Origin: Nymphaea colorata
Taxonomy: Eukaryota; Streptophyta; Magnoliopsida; Nymphaeales; Nymphaeaceae
Length of the DNA: 64,000 bases
Assembly (NCBI RefSeq): GCF_008831285.2
Contig: NC_045140.1
Location: 21,202,370 to 21,266,369 of the forward strand
Reading direction: 5' to 3'
The notes under the pieces are model-generated. The model was not told where the DNA came from. It did no database searches and was given only the letters and a program-made list of their open reading frames with translations. Positions within the stretch are counted from its first letter, which is position 1, and each line of letters starts with the position of its first letter. The position numbers were made by a program, and so were the translations under genes. Positions 33,197 through 45,491 of this stretch are shown piece after piece.

Positions 33197-36100
33197 TCAA
33201 CCTTTCTTCTGCTTGGATGATTTCTTGGGCAGCTTTTGGCATGGAAAAGGTAGGGTAGTTTCATCCACCACCCTGAAAATGTGTACATCCATCGCAGAGT
33301 CCTCGTGAGTTAACTCAAAAACACACACATCTCCTTCTTCCAAATTATTAGCAAGCGAAAAAGGGCCCCAACCACGTATAAATTCAGCACGGCCATCTGC
33401 ATGGTAACAACATCCGACTTGCCATGACATACCATTTGAGTTTCGAAGAGTTACTTCATTGTTCAAGCAACATTTGAGCAAAAAACTCCTTGGTATGCTC
33501 TGTGGAGAAATTTGTTGGCAAGCAATCACATAAAACTCAATTTATAGGAATGAAATCAAAATAAAGTTCAATATACAGGGCAAACCATAAAAGAGAAGCA
33601 AGAAGTCAATTATGTGGGCACATGATGTACATCTAAAACAGAAAAGATGAAGTTCCTTGCCGAATATATGCAATTGCATATGCATAAACTAATCATGAGA
33701 CAATGTAAAAGAGGCTTATGCAGCAAGACAAGATAAATTGTGAGGCATCTCAAGGCTTGACAGACCATGAAGGGGTCTAGAGATTCATACATGAAACGCA
33801 CTAAGGTCATGCTGATTAGCTCAACAAGAATAAGGTAGTCAAAAACTGAATTTTAATGGCCATATTGATCGATGTAGCATCAAACAGTTCCAAACAATTA
33901 ATATAGACAAAATTATGATATCAGCATCCACATCGTTTATACCATAATTTTATTTTGTAGAACAACCTGAAAACAGATCTGTGGTCACAAACTACATGCA
34001 AAAGAATCAAAGGTGTGACCTGAATGACTGGTGCGCACATGCACACAGACACAAAACTGCAAGTCAATTCATTATAAGAGTATGAAAACAAGGAAATATA
34101 CAAGTTGAAGACAAGAAAGAGCTCCTCCATCCATCTCATCAGGAAGTCCGCTTAGGACTTTCAAGTTGAAGGAGGTGCACCACTTGGCATAATCTGGGGA
34201 ATGTTTGTCTAGCCCGAGCTTTCAAGTTGCTTAAGCAGTAACAGGAAGAAGATAATGAACTAAGTTATGTTCACTGCTGAAAACTTGAATGGATATATTA
34301 CAAGCCAAAATGGTTTATGAAACTAATCCTGGATTAAATGATCGTGATATTCTTCATTTTCCAGGCACCCAAAGCTGTCAGGCTTGATGTTTGGAGTTTG
34401 CAAAGAAATTTAAAAGGTCTATGAGATAATGCAACTTTATGATGCCCAAGAGAACAGCCCATCCATACAAATGACTAGAAAAGATTAATAATCAATATAA
34501 AGTAAGACATTTTGACTATGTGGAAGAATTGGCTATACAAGGAGCAAAAAAAGGATATATATCCATAAAACCTGAAAAATGATGGTGAAAATTTCCTTTA
34601 TTAATTGCTCATGAAAAAAGTGAGAAATGGTGGAAAAACCATTTGGAAGGTAAAAATGTCATTTGCATACAACAGTCATACCTTATGCATTACAGTTGAC
34701 AATTTAAACATAGAATGCAAAATTTAAGGGGAAATCTTACCACCGTAAATCTCATGTAGACATTTGATTCAGACATGGTAACTGTAAAATGAGGTCGATT
34801 TAGTTTCAAGCTGTGAGCTGCTTCTAAAGCTTGCAGCCTTTCTTCTTTGGTAACTTCCCGCCGTCCTGAAGCATATCGATAAGTGGACATGAATGCAGGA
34901 TGATCAGAAAGAGAGAGAGCCTGAGATAACAACCACACTTCTGATCAGAATAAAAGCCAAACCAGTTTTTCTCAGATACTGCACTCACTAAAACGACCCA
35001 CATGGATTAAAACAAAAAGAAAGTAAGAGTAGCACCCAATGCAGAGAGAGAACCAGAGGGTAGTCAAGGTAGTCATGTTCTGTAGAAGTCAAGACCTAAT
35101 TATTCGGAAAAGCATAGATTGGGACATAATCAAACAGCCAAATATTATTCACTTCGCAATTCTGATGCAAATAACTAGAGAAACGCATTCTTCAGATATC
35201 AATCAGGATACCAGATTTGGGGGAAAAAAGAAGGAAATGCTTACTTTTCCAGGATTCAGTGGTTTTTTCCCCATGGCTCCTCCCAAGACGAGTGAGTCAT
35301 TCAAAGGACCTTTTGATGGACCGTGCGGCTCTTTAGCTTCTTCCTCCACCTTGTGTACCTTCCCCCTCTTGGCGAGGTGTGCAGCCACCCTTTCACACCC
35401 ACTTCTATCAAATATTTGGACATCAAAATCCAAGTCACCATTGTGATTAAACACCAGAAAATCTCCATATTGCAGAGAATGATGCTCAGCAAATTCTCGC
35501 CAACCATCTCCTAGAAACAAAAGATTGTTTTCCCAATGTACTTTCACAGGCCAGGGGATAGATGTGCGGTTATTTAAGGTGGCAGTGGCGCACTTGTCCA
35601 CCCTGATACGACTTGCAAAGGCTGGAGGAATGCACTGTGGAGACAACAAATTGGTAGAAATGAATAGATGCAATGAAAAGGAAAAAATAATGTAACCAAT
35701 GGTGACCCAAAAAGCAAGCAAAATAACCTTAGCATACTTACTATGCAGTAAAAGCATAAAGACAAGCTCACCTAAAAAGCATCCTTAAACTCATCCTACC
35801 TGTTATTTTTAGCCAAATCTGACCCATAGCCGTGGTAGACAAAAGCACATTTCTTAGTACACAAATCTTTGACACATTGGTCGTGAATTTCAGCCTACAG
35901 ATTGACAAGAACCGAAAAATACAAAAATCTGATAGGGTGTATATAAATTCTAAAAAAACATATTGTGAAAATAAAAGCAGAGAGAGAGAGAAAGAGAGAG
36001 AGAGAGTTTAAAGGTGGTTAATCAACTGTGAAGAAAATTGTGCGAAGCGTTCTTTCCAAAGAACATCTCCAGATGAGGGAATTTAACTGTGAAATCCCTG

Positions 36101-36471
36101 ATTCTCTCGTTCAGACAGAAGAGAGCGATTAAGAGACTTCACGAACAACCAACCCTCCGCCAAAACTTGAAGCTGCACTCTAACACAAGAACAAGCAATC
36201 CCCATGAAGAGTTATGGCCACATCGACTCGAAATCTCCCAAAGAAAAAATAAAGCAAGGAAAGAACCGAACTAATTCGCAGTGGCACTGCCCATCGACAA
36301 GACCCACTGTGCGGAGGAATCAAAGAAGATGAAAGAAAATCATACAAGGTTTGAAGTGAAATCTCCGATCATGATCTTAAAGAAACGCAACCCAATCGCG
36401 TTATCTATTATTCTTTGCTTCTTCTCCTGGAACCGCCCTACGGGCTCCCCACATTCTTTACACCTCTGCAT
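33197..36471 (-). CDS. REM-type B3 transcription factor, 332 aa, four exons
   Basis: Exons 36471-36346, 35634-35245, 34920-34741 and 33499-33197, all introns phase 0, giving 332 codons plus stop. Exon 1 (MQRCKECGEPVGRF ... RFFKIMIGDFTSNL) opens B3-1, which continues as CIPPAFASRI, GWREFAEHHSLQYGDFLVF and VQIFDRSGCER (aa 29-122). A short charged linker follows, then the family linker motif (YRYASGRREVTKEERLQALE, 60-codon exon). B3-2 (aa 214-310) ends in exon 4 with SIPRSFLL, NNLEEGDVCVFEL and VHIFRVVDE, then a Lys-rich tail (KKSSKQKK) that could serve as a nuclear localisation signal. The start is chosen because it precedes the conserved Cys pair and no in-frame ATG fits better. It should be a nuclear DNA-binding regulator; its targets are unknown. 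Confidence 0.92.
35975..36008. repeat. (GA)n microsatellite in intron 1 of the 332-aa REM gene
   Basis: A GA run with one AAAG interruption. Confidence 0.85.
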
Positions 36472-39080
36472 CTCAGTCCGGTTTCAGAGAGAAGCCAAGT
36501 CTACAATGAGTACCAGCTTCAGAAAATGAAGCCTTTCGACACCAAAGAATTTTATGACAGATCGTCAATATTGTAATGTCTAAATCCATCGCAGAAGTGG
36601 CAGAGTCCTGCGAGCGAGAGATCAGCCGGCGACTGCCATTCCCCATTCGATATCCTCAAAAATGATTCTTGGGCCTACCAAAGTCATGAGCATTCCAATA
36701 AATCCTGAGAGAAATAGGCGGCGTACGTTCACTTATTCCCATCATTTCTTCTTCTTGGAGGTGACGACCAAACCATTAGTCAGGATCGGGTGATTGACGG
36801 ATGAGAGGAGACCATCTTACGATCGGATCACAGGTTCACACGTTCGGAGCCTGTTCCAAAACTCAGACGTAGTTGGCGCATCTTAGTAATCAAATGGGAC
36901 TATTAAGAGAAAGGATTAGTTACCTCATCCATTGGATTTTTCACTGTTCATTCGATTTGCAGTTGGGTAACAGATTTCTCATCATATTTGTGGAAACAGA
37001 ATCTCTCATCATATTTGTGAAAAAATTACAAAAAAAGAAGGCTTCTAAAGAACCTTCGAACGAAAGCCACGAAGACTACAAGAACTGTTTAAGCTTATAA
37101 AACATCTTCCCAATTTATATTATTTCTGTTGGCCATTGCACAATCTCTTTATTATTATTATTTTCAAATGTAATTTACAAAGCCAAAAGGCAAAAGATGA
37201 AAAGGATATAAAAAATGTAAAATTGTTGGGGACTCGTCTTCGGAACCGTGACTTTGAAATTCCGAAAAATAATTTAAGAGTAAATTCATTTTTTTATATT
37301 TTAACATGAAACATGGGATTTGTTTTATGACATAAAAGCTGAGGAGGGGGTGGAATCGTTTAACACTTCCATAGACCGATTTCACCTTATGCCAGAAGAT
37401 GGAAATTGTTATCTGGAATGGAATGTGCGTACGTGAATTATTTTATAATATGGAACGGTTATTTATAACTTTTCATATGAAGTGGTTACTTAAAATAATT
37501 TAAATCTGGAATGGGTATCTGTAAAATATCATAAAGAAAAATAAATTCCCTTTTAAAATAACGGTAGTTGGAAGACTGGTTTACGTGAAATTGCCCGCGA
37601 TTAATTCATGAATGTGAATAGTCGTCGAAGTGTGCGAAAACAATAAGAGATATAGATTCAACAAACTTAGACTAATCTTCCAGTCTTATTCCTGTTATTT
37701 CCATCTTAAGCTTTGGTAAAAAACAAAACCACGAAAAAACTCAAGCTGAAAAATTAACGGCGTTGAACTTACACAGCTTTCTATTGCCACTTTTTATCTA
37801 AAGATTAAAATAAGAGCTATTATAATAATGACTATGTTAAATGTAGCAGCATAGCATATTAGCCATCTTATGATGATGCAGGCAAGGCAAAAAATAGTGG
37901 CAGCATAAATGCGTTCTTTGTTCTCACCATTCTCTAATTAACCCATAAAAAACTAAGCAATCCGTTTATGTTTAAATAAATACCCAACAACTATATAGAT
38001 ATGATATATTCATTCTTCCGTCAAATGATGCGAGTTTAACCGCAGCAAGCAACTTGTTGTGTTTGTTTTATCATCAAATAGATAGACTAGCCTTAAAATT
38101 TTCTTTATGTCATCTACACTCTCCCCCCATTTTCACCTTTAATTCCAAATCATTTATTATATTGCATAAACACTGTATGCATCTTTTCCCATCAAATTTA
38201 TTTTCCCCAGTTCTATGTTTGGCATTCACTATGAAATCCTCCTCCAGGCATTCATGTCATTTCAGTTTTTTTATTTTTTTTAAAAACCGTTATTCCTTCT
38301 AGCAGGTGAACTAAACCTGTTTTAAATGATAAACTAAAAGTTTTAGTATTTACTTATCGATCGCTGTAAGCGGGTGGATGACATGTTAATAATAGACAAC
38401 TGCTTGAGCACTTCTAATGCAATATACGATGAACCACACCACTACCAAAGACGAATCGATATTTATAATCGATGTGTTGAAATAAATCCAACTGATTCGA
38501 CTACATCCAATTTGATTAGCCCAAATCTGAGATGTGACGGATGAATATTAATGTGAGCCCACCACAATTCACAGTTTTACCAAACTGCAGATTTTTAGAA
38601 CTGTGAATCTAAGCTATTGCCGAAAAACTTTCACCAAATCCATGTCAAATACATTTGAACAAATATGGCAGGATTACAGATTCCTGTGGCCTTTGCCAGG
38701 TAAACAGCCAAGAAAGAACATCTCTTGCATTCAAACCAACCTACTAACATTGCAAACTGCGCAATGTTTCCAACCTATTGAAATTCCTGTAACGTTTACA
38801 ATTACCAAAAAAAATTCTATCCAGACCATTCATTGTAACGTCCAAAAGACATGAAAAACAGCGAAATTACTATAACAAGATCGAAGATTCTACTCGCAGC
38901 TGAAACCAATCAGCGGCAGGGCAAAAGAAAAATGCTTTCGTTGAGATGTACGTCATTCATTTATGTAACATTGTCTGTGCTGAGTCTTGTTCTCGTTTGA
39001 GATCGTCTTACAGAGTCTCCAGCGATTCAAACATTCCAGGCACAGTCTGCATACAACCACTAAGCAGGAAGATGTGATGG
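36472..39080. other. Intergenic spacer, no gene seen
   Basis: Strongly AT-rich for most of its length. The open frames here have no recognisable motif and no splice context, so I call none of them. Confidence 0.55.
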
Positions 39081-42000
39081 TCAAGGCTGGCTTCCAGCGC
39101 GGAAGATGGACACCTCCAGAACATCATCAGTTCCTGTGACCAACTTGAAGACACATATGTCCCCTACAACCAAATGATTTTCCTTCACAAAACTAGACCA
39201 GCCTTTAGTCAATGTAGCCCGAGAAGGATACTGCATAAAGTGAACAGGCCATGATCTATGACTTGCATCCCGCAGAGTCAGAGGAGGTTTTGTTGTTAAT
39301 ATCCCTCGCTTTGCAAAATCAGCAGGAACATGCTGCACACAATGTTTTCTAAGTGAAGCAAAACCAATTCGGTATATCAAGATAAAGAGGGCCTTGTCAC
39401 AAATGTACAATCATCAGAAAATTGAGCAGCCAGTGAGAAACAAATATGGAACAAATGCAATACGAGAAAAGAAAATGTGATATGATCATTATGACATGTA
39501 CTAAGTTTTGTTTCTGGATAGAAAATGGAATCCAGTATTATGGTTCAGAAATTCAATTATAGACCATTCCTGCAATTAAAATTTCCTGATTTTACTTTTA
39601 CATGCACGAGGCAGTTGGTTGATCTGCCAAAAAGCAGAGAGGTGACATTGGAGAACAGAGATGACGCTTCAATATTGCAACACAAGTTCAAGACATCTGT
39701 TCTCTTAACCTCAGCAAAAGGGCAAGCAAGACCCTTGAGTAGGAGGATAAATCAGGCTGGGGTTAACGTTAGTCTTACAATCAGAGAGGCCATAGCACTG
39801 CTGATCTGAAGATGAGGTGACACATCACTGTGAATGCACCCACCCTTTTTTTTTTGTGATGTTGTGCATGATTTATACGAACATCAGAGAACTAAAATCA
39901 ACAGCTTATAGTGCGCCATTCAAACATGGGAGCTTCATTCTTAAGATGAATATGACACGGCCTGGGCATCTGTATCTTGATTTGGTCTTCATGTCAAGGC
40001 ACCTCAACTTTTGTTCGCAGGTCAAATGCAATAAATGGGCCAAGTACAAAAACTTAGGAACTACCATTTAGGAATCACATTATTAACACATAAGATGCAA
40101 ATATTGGTATGCTTTAGTGAATTCTATCATGTGCATTTTGGTCATTTCCAAATAGACCACAGAAAAGGACATCCTAACAGCATGATCAAAATTAGAAAAT
40201 TAGAATGTCAATGATATGAAACAGGAATTCTTTCATTCAAACTAAACTCATAAGCTGCACATGATCAAGAGAGAGACTTACAACCCAGCATTTATTGACG
40301 CTTGAAGTTGACATTGTAATCATAAAACCAGGAGGAGTTATTTCTAAGGAAATAGCCTCCTGAGACGTGCTTGATCCATTTATCGCAGTTACAGAATGCA
40401 TCTTTGACTTCAACGGATCTCTACAAATCATATCAAGAACATCTGTACCCTGCTAAAATCAAGCTTACAATAAGATACAAATGTTGGCCATTACTGTCAT
40501 CCCAACACAAATACGAGAGTATGCATACTCAACATCTTAATATTCACAATATTGTTGATATAATAACATAAGGTTTCAAATTACAGATATAGATGAAGCA
40601 AAAGTTCGACAGCTTTCAATTACTTTAAACTTATACCTTAACTACAAAATTCTTGGAAGAATTACATTTTTTCCTCGACCTTCGACAACTGTCCTGAGAA
40701 ACCTCCCCATGACATTCATTTCTTGATACCTCAAGGTCACACATATAACCATCCGACCGAGAGACACTCTTCATTAGATTACACGAGATGGATTTCTTAT
40801 CATCCATTTGAACTGGTTTGAAACAAATTTTCTCACATCCACTTCTATCAAATATTTTAACATCAAATTGCATATCACCATCATACCGGAAAACAAGAAA
40901 CTCCTCGATTTGTAATGAATGATGCTCAACAAATGCACGCCAACCATTGTGAAAAAACATGCTATAACTGTCTTTAAGAACTTCTATATTCTGGTAACAA
41001 CCAACTGAAGTGTTCAAAGAAGCACCATCAGAAGCGTCATCCACAATTAATCTTGCAAAAGCGGGAGGTATGTACTACAAAAAATAAAGAGAGAACAATG
41101 TCAATGCCCATGAAGGAATCAAAAGAAGTTTAGAATAAAAAGAAAGTAAAGTCCAGCTGATATTCTTGGTACATAAAATACATGAAGTGCACTTCACTTG
41201 TGCAAAGTTGCAAACACAACAGCACTCTGCCATTACTACATCCAATTAGAGGGTTGGCATAAAAATAAAAATAAATCACTTTATTTGAATTTTTCACCTG
41301 AAAAAAGAAAAGAAACAAACAATATAAGATCATCCAGTCATTTGTAAAACTTGTCTAAAGTTCATAGGGGTTTTTATGGACAAGCTGTCCCCATATACAA
41401 CATAACCATATTAAAATAACAAAACCAAATCAACTATGCCATAAAAATTCTTACATAACCAGGCTGTTGTTCACGTGAATTGACTCACTCAATCAACAAG
41501 AAGTAGCATTTTTTCATAAAAAAATCAGCTTATTTAGTCACATCCCGTCCCTACCTATACACGCATAGATCAAGAACATGAGGAGGAAATCCAACGAAAC
41601 TATGGAGTTCTCAGTTTCAAGATTTAATAGAAGTCCGTAAAGAAGTATCACTCTGTCCAGTATTTTACTTCAATTCTCTGTCCTACCACCGTCATCCAAT
41701 TTCTCTATGAGTACATGTATCGTATAGGAGTGGCGCCGACAGTGGTAAGTTACAAAAGTACAACGAAGGAAAAATAAAGATACATATAGCAGAGAATACA
41801 AAGACACATAACGCAAAAAACTAACGTGAGAGAATAAAGGAGATCTGATCCACATGACTCATGCATCCACGTAAATCTTGGTAACGATGTTATCATCTCC
41901 GTAGTAAGCAAGAAACTAAGGGTGGGGATGCGCGAACTTTTTAAACCAAAAGCAAAAACGACACACAAAGTCTACAAATTGTAAACAGAAAAAGACAGAA

Positions 42001-42663
42001 CATCAGCATACTGTTTATGAATAAGCTAATGACTCCGCGAGTTCTCGACTCATTTGATAAGCACCCAATCAATATGATGTGCATATAAGGGCAGTCGAAC
42101 GCACTTGACATAACAAGCGATAGGATTTGGTGGGTCGGAGTGCGCCAACATCTGGTGAAGGTGCGACAGAGGTGCAACGGCGTGGTTAAACAGTTCCCCT
42201 CGCAGCTTTTGCAACGTACATGACTCAAACTGTCGGTATAGTAGAACACACAAAACCACTCCAAGCAGGCCATTTCGTCTTCCACTTTCATCAGCACTCA
42301 AAAAAGAAAGCCACTCGAAGGAAAGAAAAAGGACACCATCGACGACTGGACCTATTAGGAAAGAAAACATAAAGAAAAGAAACAAAGGCTTTCATGATAA
42401 AAACGATGATGGGACGAATGCTTTGAAAACCCTCTTCCATCCTTAGTAAAACGAAACGCATAAACTCACAAGAAAAACGGGAAGAAAGAACGGAGAAGTA
42501 TAGTGCATAAAGAAAGGGAAAAAAAAAAAGAGATAAGGAAGAGCAAAGGGGAGATTACAAGCTTCGTGTGGAAATCTCCTATAAGAACTTTGAAAAAGTA
42601 CATTCCCACCGCCTTGCGACATTCCGACTGACCATCACCGGTCCGGCACCTTTTCCTCACCAT
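39081..42663 (-). CDS. REM-type B3 transcription factor, 320 aa, four exons
   Basis: Exons 42663-42559, 41074-40637, 40449-40282 and 39332-39081, all phase 0, giving 320 codons plus stop. Exon 1 is MVRKRCRTGDGQSEC ... MYFFKVLIGDFHTKL. B3-1 continues with YIPPAFARLIV, GWRAFVEHHSLQIEEFLVF and VKIFDRSGCEK. The linker in exon 2 ends in a basic cluster (CRRSRKKCNSSK) that may be a nuclear signal. Exon 3 lacks the usual GRRxVT motif but keeps the start of the next domain (LEITPPGFMITMSTSSVNKC). B3-2 ends in exon 4 with HVPADFAKRG, GWSSFVKENHLVVGDICVF and VSIFRAGSQP. B3-2 is the more diverged domain (KENHLVVGD in place of NNLEEGD). A nuclear regulator is inferred. Confidence 0.9.
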
Positions 42664-44815
42664 GCTTTTTCTTTCTTCAAAAAGAAGGAGCCAACAATCT
42701 GTAAAAGAAATGCACCAGCTCTTTCTTAATCTCTCTCACTGTCTCGCTCTCTGGCGAACGACTCACAGAGTTGCTACCGCTGACGCCTACTAAATGTTTA
42801 AGCCCAGGAACTCTAACGTCAGAGGCAGCCCCTCATGCACGAAACTTTTTGAAATAAAATATGTATTGCAAAATCAAGATTAAACAAATATAAATGTGTG
42901 TTTAAGGGAATCTTGATTACTTTGGCATTAAGATTTGACGTTCAAAAATCATGGAACTCATGCGTCTCTGAAACAAATCAAAAGAACTCCAACAATTTTG
43001 GAATGAAAATGTCAGTATCTTCTAATAATATTAGAGGGTGTTTGATGTTTCATGCATAAAATGCTAGGAGCAGGATGTTTTGTTCCGGGGACCGTGTTTG
43101 CCTGTTTGCTCGAACAGAACGGACACTCAACGTTAACATGAATCATCCGTTCCGTGCTCCCTGTATTTGCACCACGTTTTATTAATTAGTTTGCTGGTGC
43201 AAGATGAAAGCCAATATGGTCTCCGTTAAATCGGATCCTATGGGTAAATACAGGCGCGTTATTTTAAAAAAATAATTAAAAACATTTTAAGTTATTTTTA
43301 AAACCGATGAGAAACGAGGCATATCACCAATACCTATCGTTAATCAAAGTCAGTAACCGATATTTACAACATTGCCTTATCTATGTAGGCAAAACTTTTC
43401 TATTTATTAAAGAAAGTTTTTTTTTTTTTACGTCAAACAATTATTATATTAGTAAATATATTATAATTTGAAACTTTGGCTGCAATTACTTAACGTTTCG
43501 CCTCCAAACTAATAATGTTATCTCTCTCGGAATTTGGTCCTTCTAAATTGAGTTGGATTTTGTTTGAGGATTTTTGTAATCTCGGTAAGGGCGAATTTAG
43601 TTCGAACCTGACTTCTATCGCATTCAATCGTTTCAATTTTCATAGTTAAACAAGGATGGAGTTAATTGGTGATCAAGCAACCAATTATGCGCATGCACGC
43701 CTGCGTGAAAAGAACGTTTCGATTTGTTCTCATTCATATTTCTATGCATAGAGGTCTGTCTAATTGAGGATGTAAATGTTTTAGATTTGGATTGGTCCAC
43801 TCTTTACCACATTCAATTTCATCGATCCGTATGTAAACAGATCCAAATTCATATGCAAACTATATCGTCAAATTAAACTGAGTTCGAGTCTGGCTAGCTT
43901 TATATCCGTCATTTACATAAAATTGAGTTAGATATTTATCGAACTATTGGCTGATGTAGAATTTGGGTTCATGTTTGATTATGAAATAACTTACCAAATT
44001 CGATCTGTTTAGCAATGCACTTATGCTAAAGTACTTCTCCAACATATACAAGGAAAAAAAGGATGGGATGAGAATTAGTAGGCTGCCAATTTCTGTTTTG
44101 GGTTTATGAGGCATCAACTTCTTGTTCTTGTTCTGCGAAAAGAGAAAACAGAATCAGCAAGTTGAAATATTGGCCAATATCCTGGAAAAAGGACGGAGGT
44201 AGGATGGGCTTGATGGGGCGCATCAAAGATCACACATTCTTTGCGTTGCACTGCCCATCAAGCAACCCCAAAATGAAAAAGTTCAGGCAGATGGAAATTG
44301 TCGGTATATAAGATACTTTGGTTTCAGCATTAATTTTTGGGAGCCATCCACCATCTGCAGAACAACCTTTGGTCGATTTTCTCCCGGTTAAACGCTGAAC
44401 GGAAGCGCCTCCAAGAAAAGAGTTCGTTTCTACCCCTGTCTTATGTGAGATAGCAGCAGCAACACGGTTGTTTTATCGGTGTTGTACCAGGCAGAAGATT
44501 GAGCGAGGTGAAAGGCTTGTATCGGGCAGAAGATTTGCAGTTTCGCTCAATTTGATGTTGGACTGATACTATAGAGAGGAGGAGTGGAGTAAAGGGAGGC
44601 GGACTTTGAGAGAGCAGATAAGGTCTCTCTCAGAAACGGTGACGAGGCGGAAATTCAAGAAGCCATCCTTTTTTCCATATCATCTGGCAGCCTTCTTTCT
44701 CCACATCTGTTGCCGCCACCAGGTACCTTGAAATGGTCCACCGTTTTACGCTCTGCTTTTGTTGTGAGCTTTTCCTGTTTTTCTCTTCTTCGCAATGGTG
44801 AATGAAATCACCAGT
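42664..44815. other. Intergenic spacer between divergent genes
   Basis: Lies between the start of the 320-aa REM gene (-) and the Zim17-type gene (+), so it must contain both promoters. AT-rich from 42840 to 44050. No open frame of note is seen. Confidence 0.55.
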
Positions 44816-45010
44816 GCCTATGATAGATCTACGTGACCGCCTAGGTGGTTTGGCTTCTCAAAATGAAGGAGAGTCTCGAATGAAGGAGGTTTCGAGGTCA
44901 ATCTTGAGCCTATGATAAATCTACGTGACCGTCTAGGTGGTTTGGCTTCTCAAAATGAAAGAGGGTCTCGAATGAAAGAGGTTTCGAGGTCAATCTTGAG
45001 CCTATAAATC
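44816..45010. repeat. Tandem duplication, 2 x 92 bp plus a partial third unit
   Basis: Units start with gcctatgata at 44816 and 44908, and a partial unit starts with gcctataaatc at 45000. They differ at a few positions. The repeat lies about 0.5 kb before the Zim17-type start codon, in its likely 5' leader or promoter. Confidence 0.9.
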
Positions 45011-45491
45011 TTTCAGTACAGGGCAGAAACAAGAGAAGATTTTCTAGTGGGGGAAGGAAGGAGCGTCCACTATCAAAAGCGTTTCACCTAAAGAGGACTA
45101 GGACACGGTAATTGCTTTTGATATGTATAGTTAAGTCTACTTTCATTTGTGGGGCACTCAAGAGTGTAGAGACTTTCATTCCCATTTCATTTGGGGGGAT
45201 CTTGCTTTTGGTGTTGAATATCTCGCATGAGTGCTGTTAAAAAATCAGATTCTGTTCCTACTTTGCAACTTTGTGGGTGCATATGATACTGATTGTGTAT
45301 GCTTCCAATTGAGTTTGGGCGTTTGATTAACCAAAGCAACGGCTAGCTGTATACTTGAAAATGTCAAGTCTTTACAGAGATAGAATAGGCAGACGTTTGA
45401 ATTTTAATAACAAATTGCTCCATGGTTGACAGGATCTCGTGCGAACTGTTCCGGGACCATCTGGGGTTGCTAATTCCTAACAACTGCTGCA

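Noticed and set aside
36089-36529. Open frames on the plus strand opposite REM exon 1
   Set aside because: Shadows of the 332-aa REM gene; the minus strand has the conserved N-terminus and splice donor.
38603-38854. 83-aa plus-strand open frame in the spacer
   Set aside because: No similarity to a family I know and no coding-like context.
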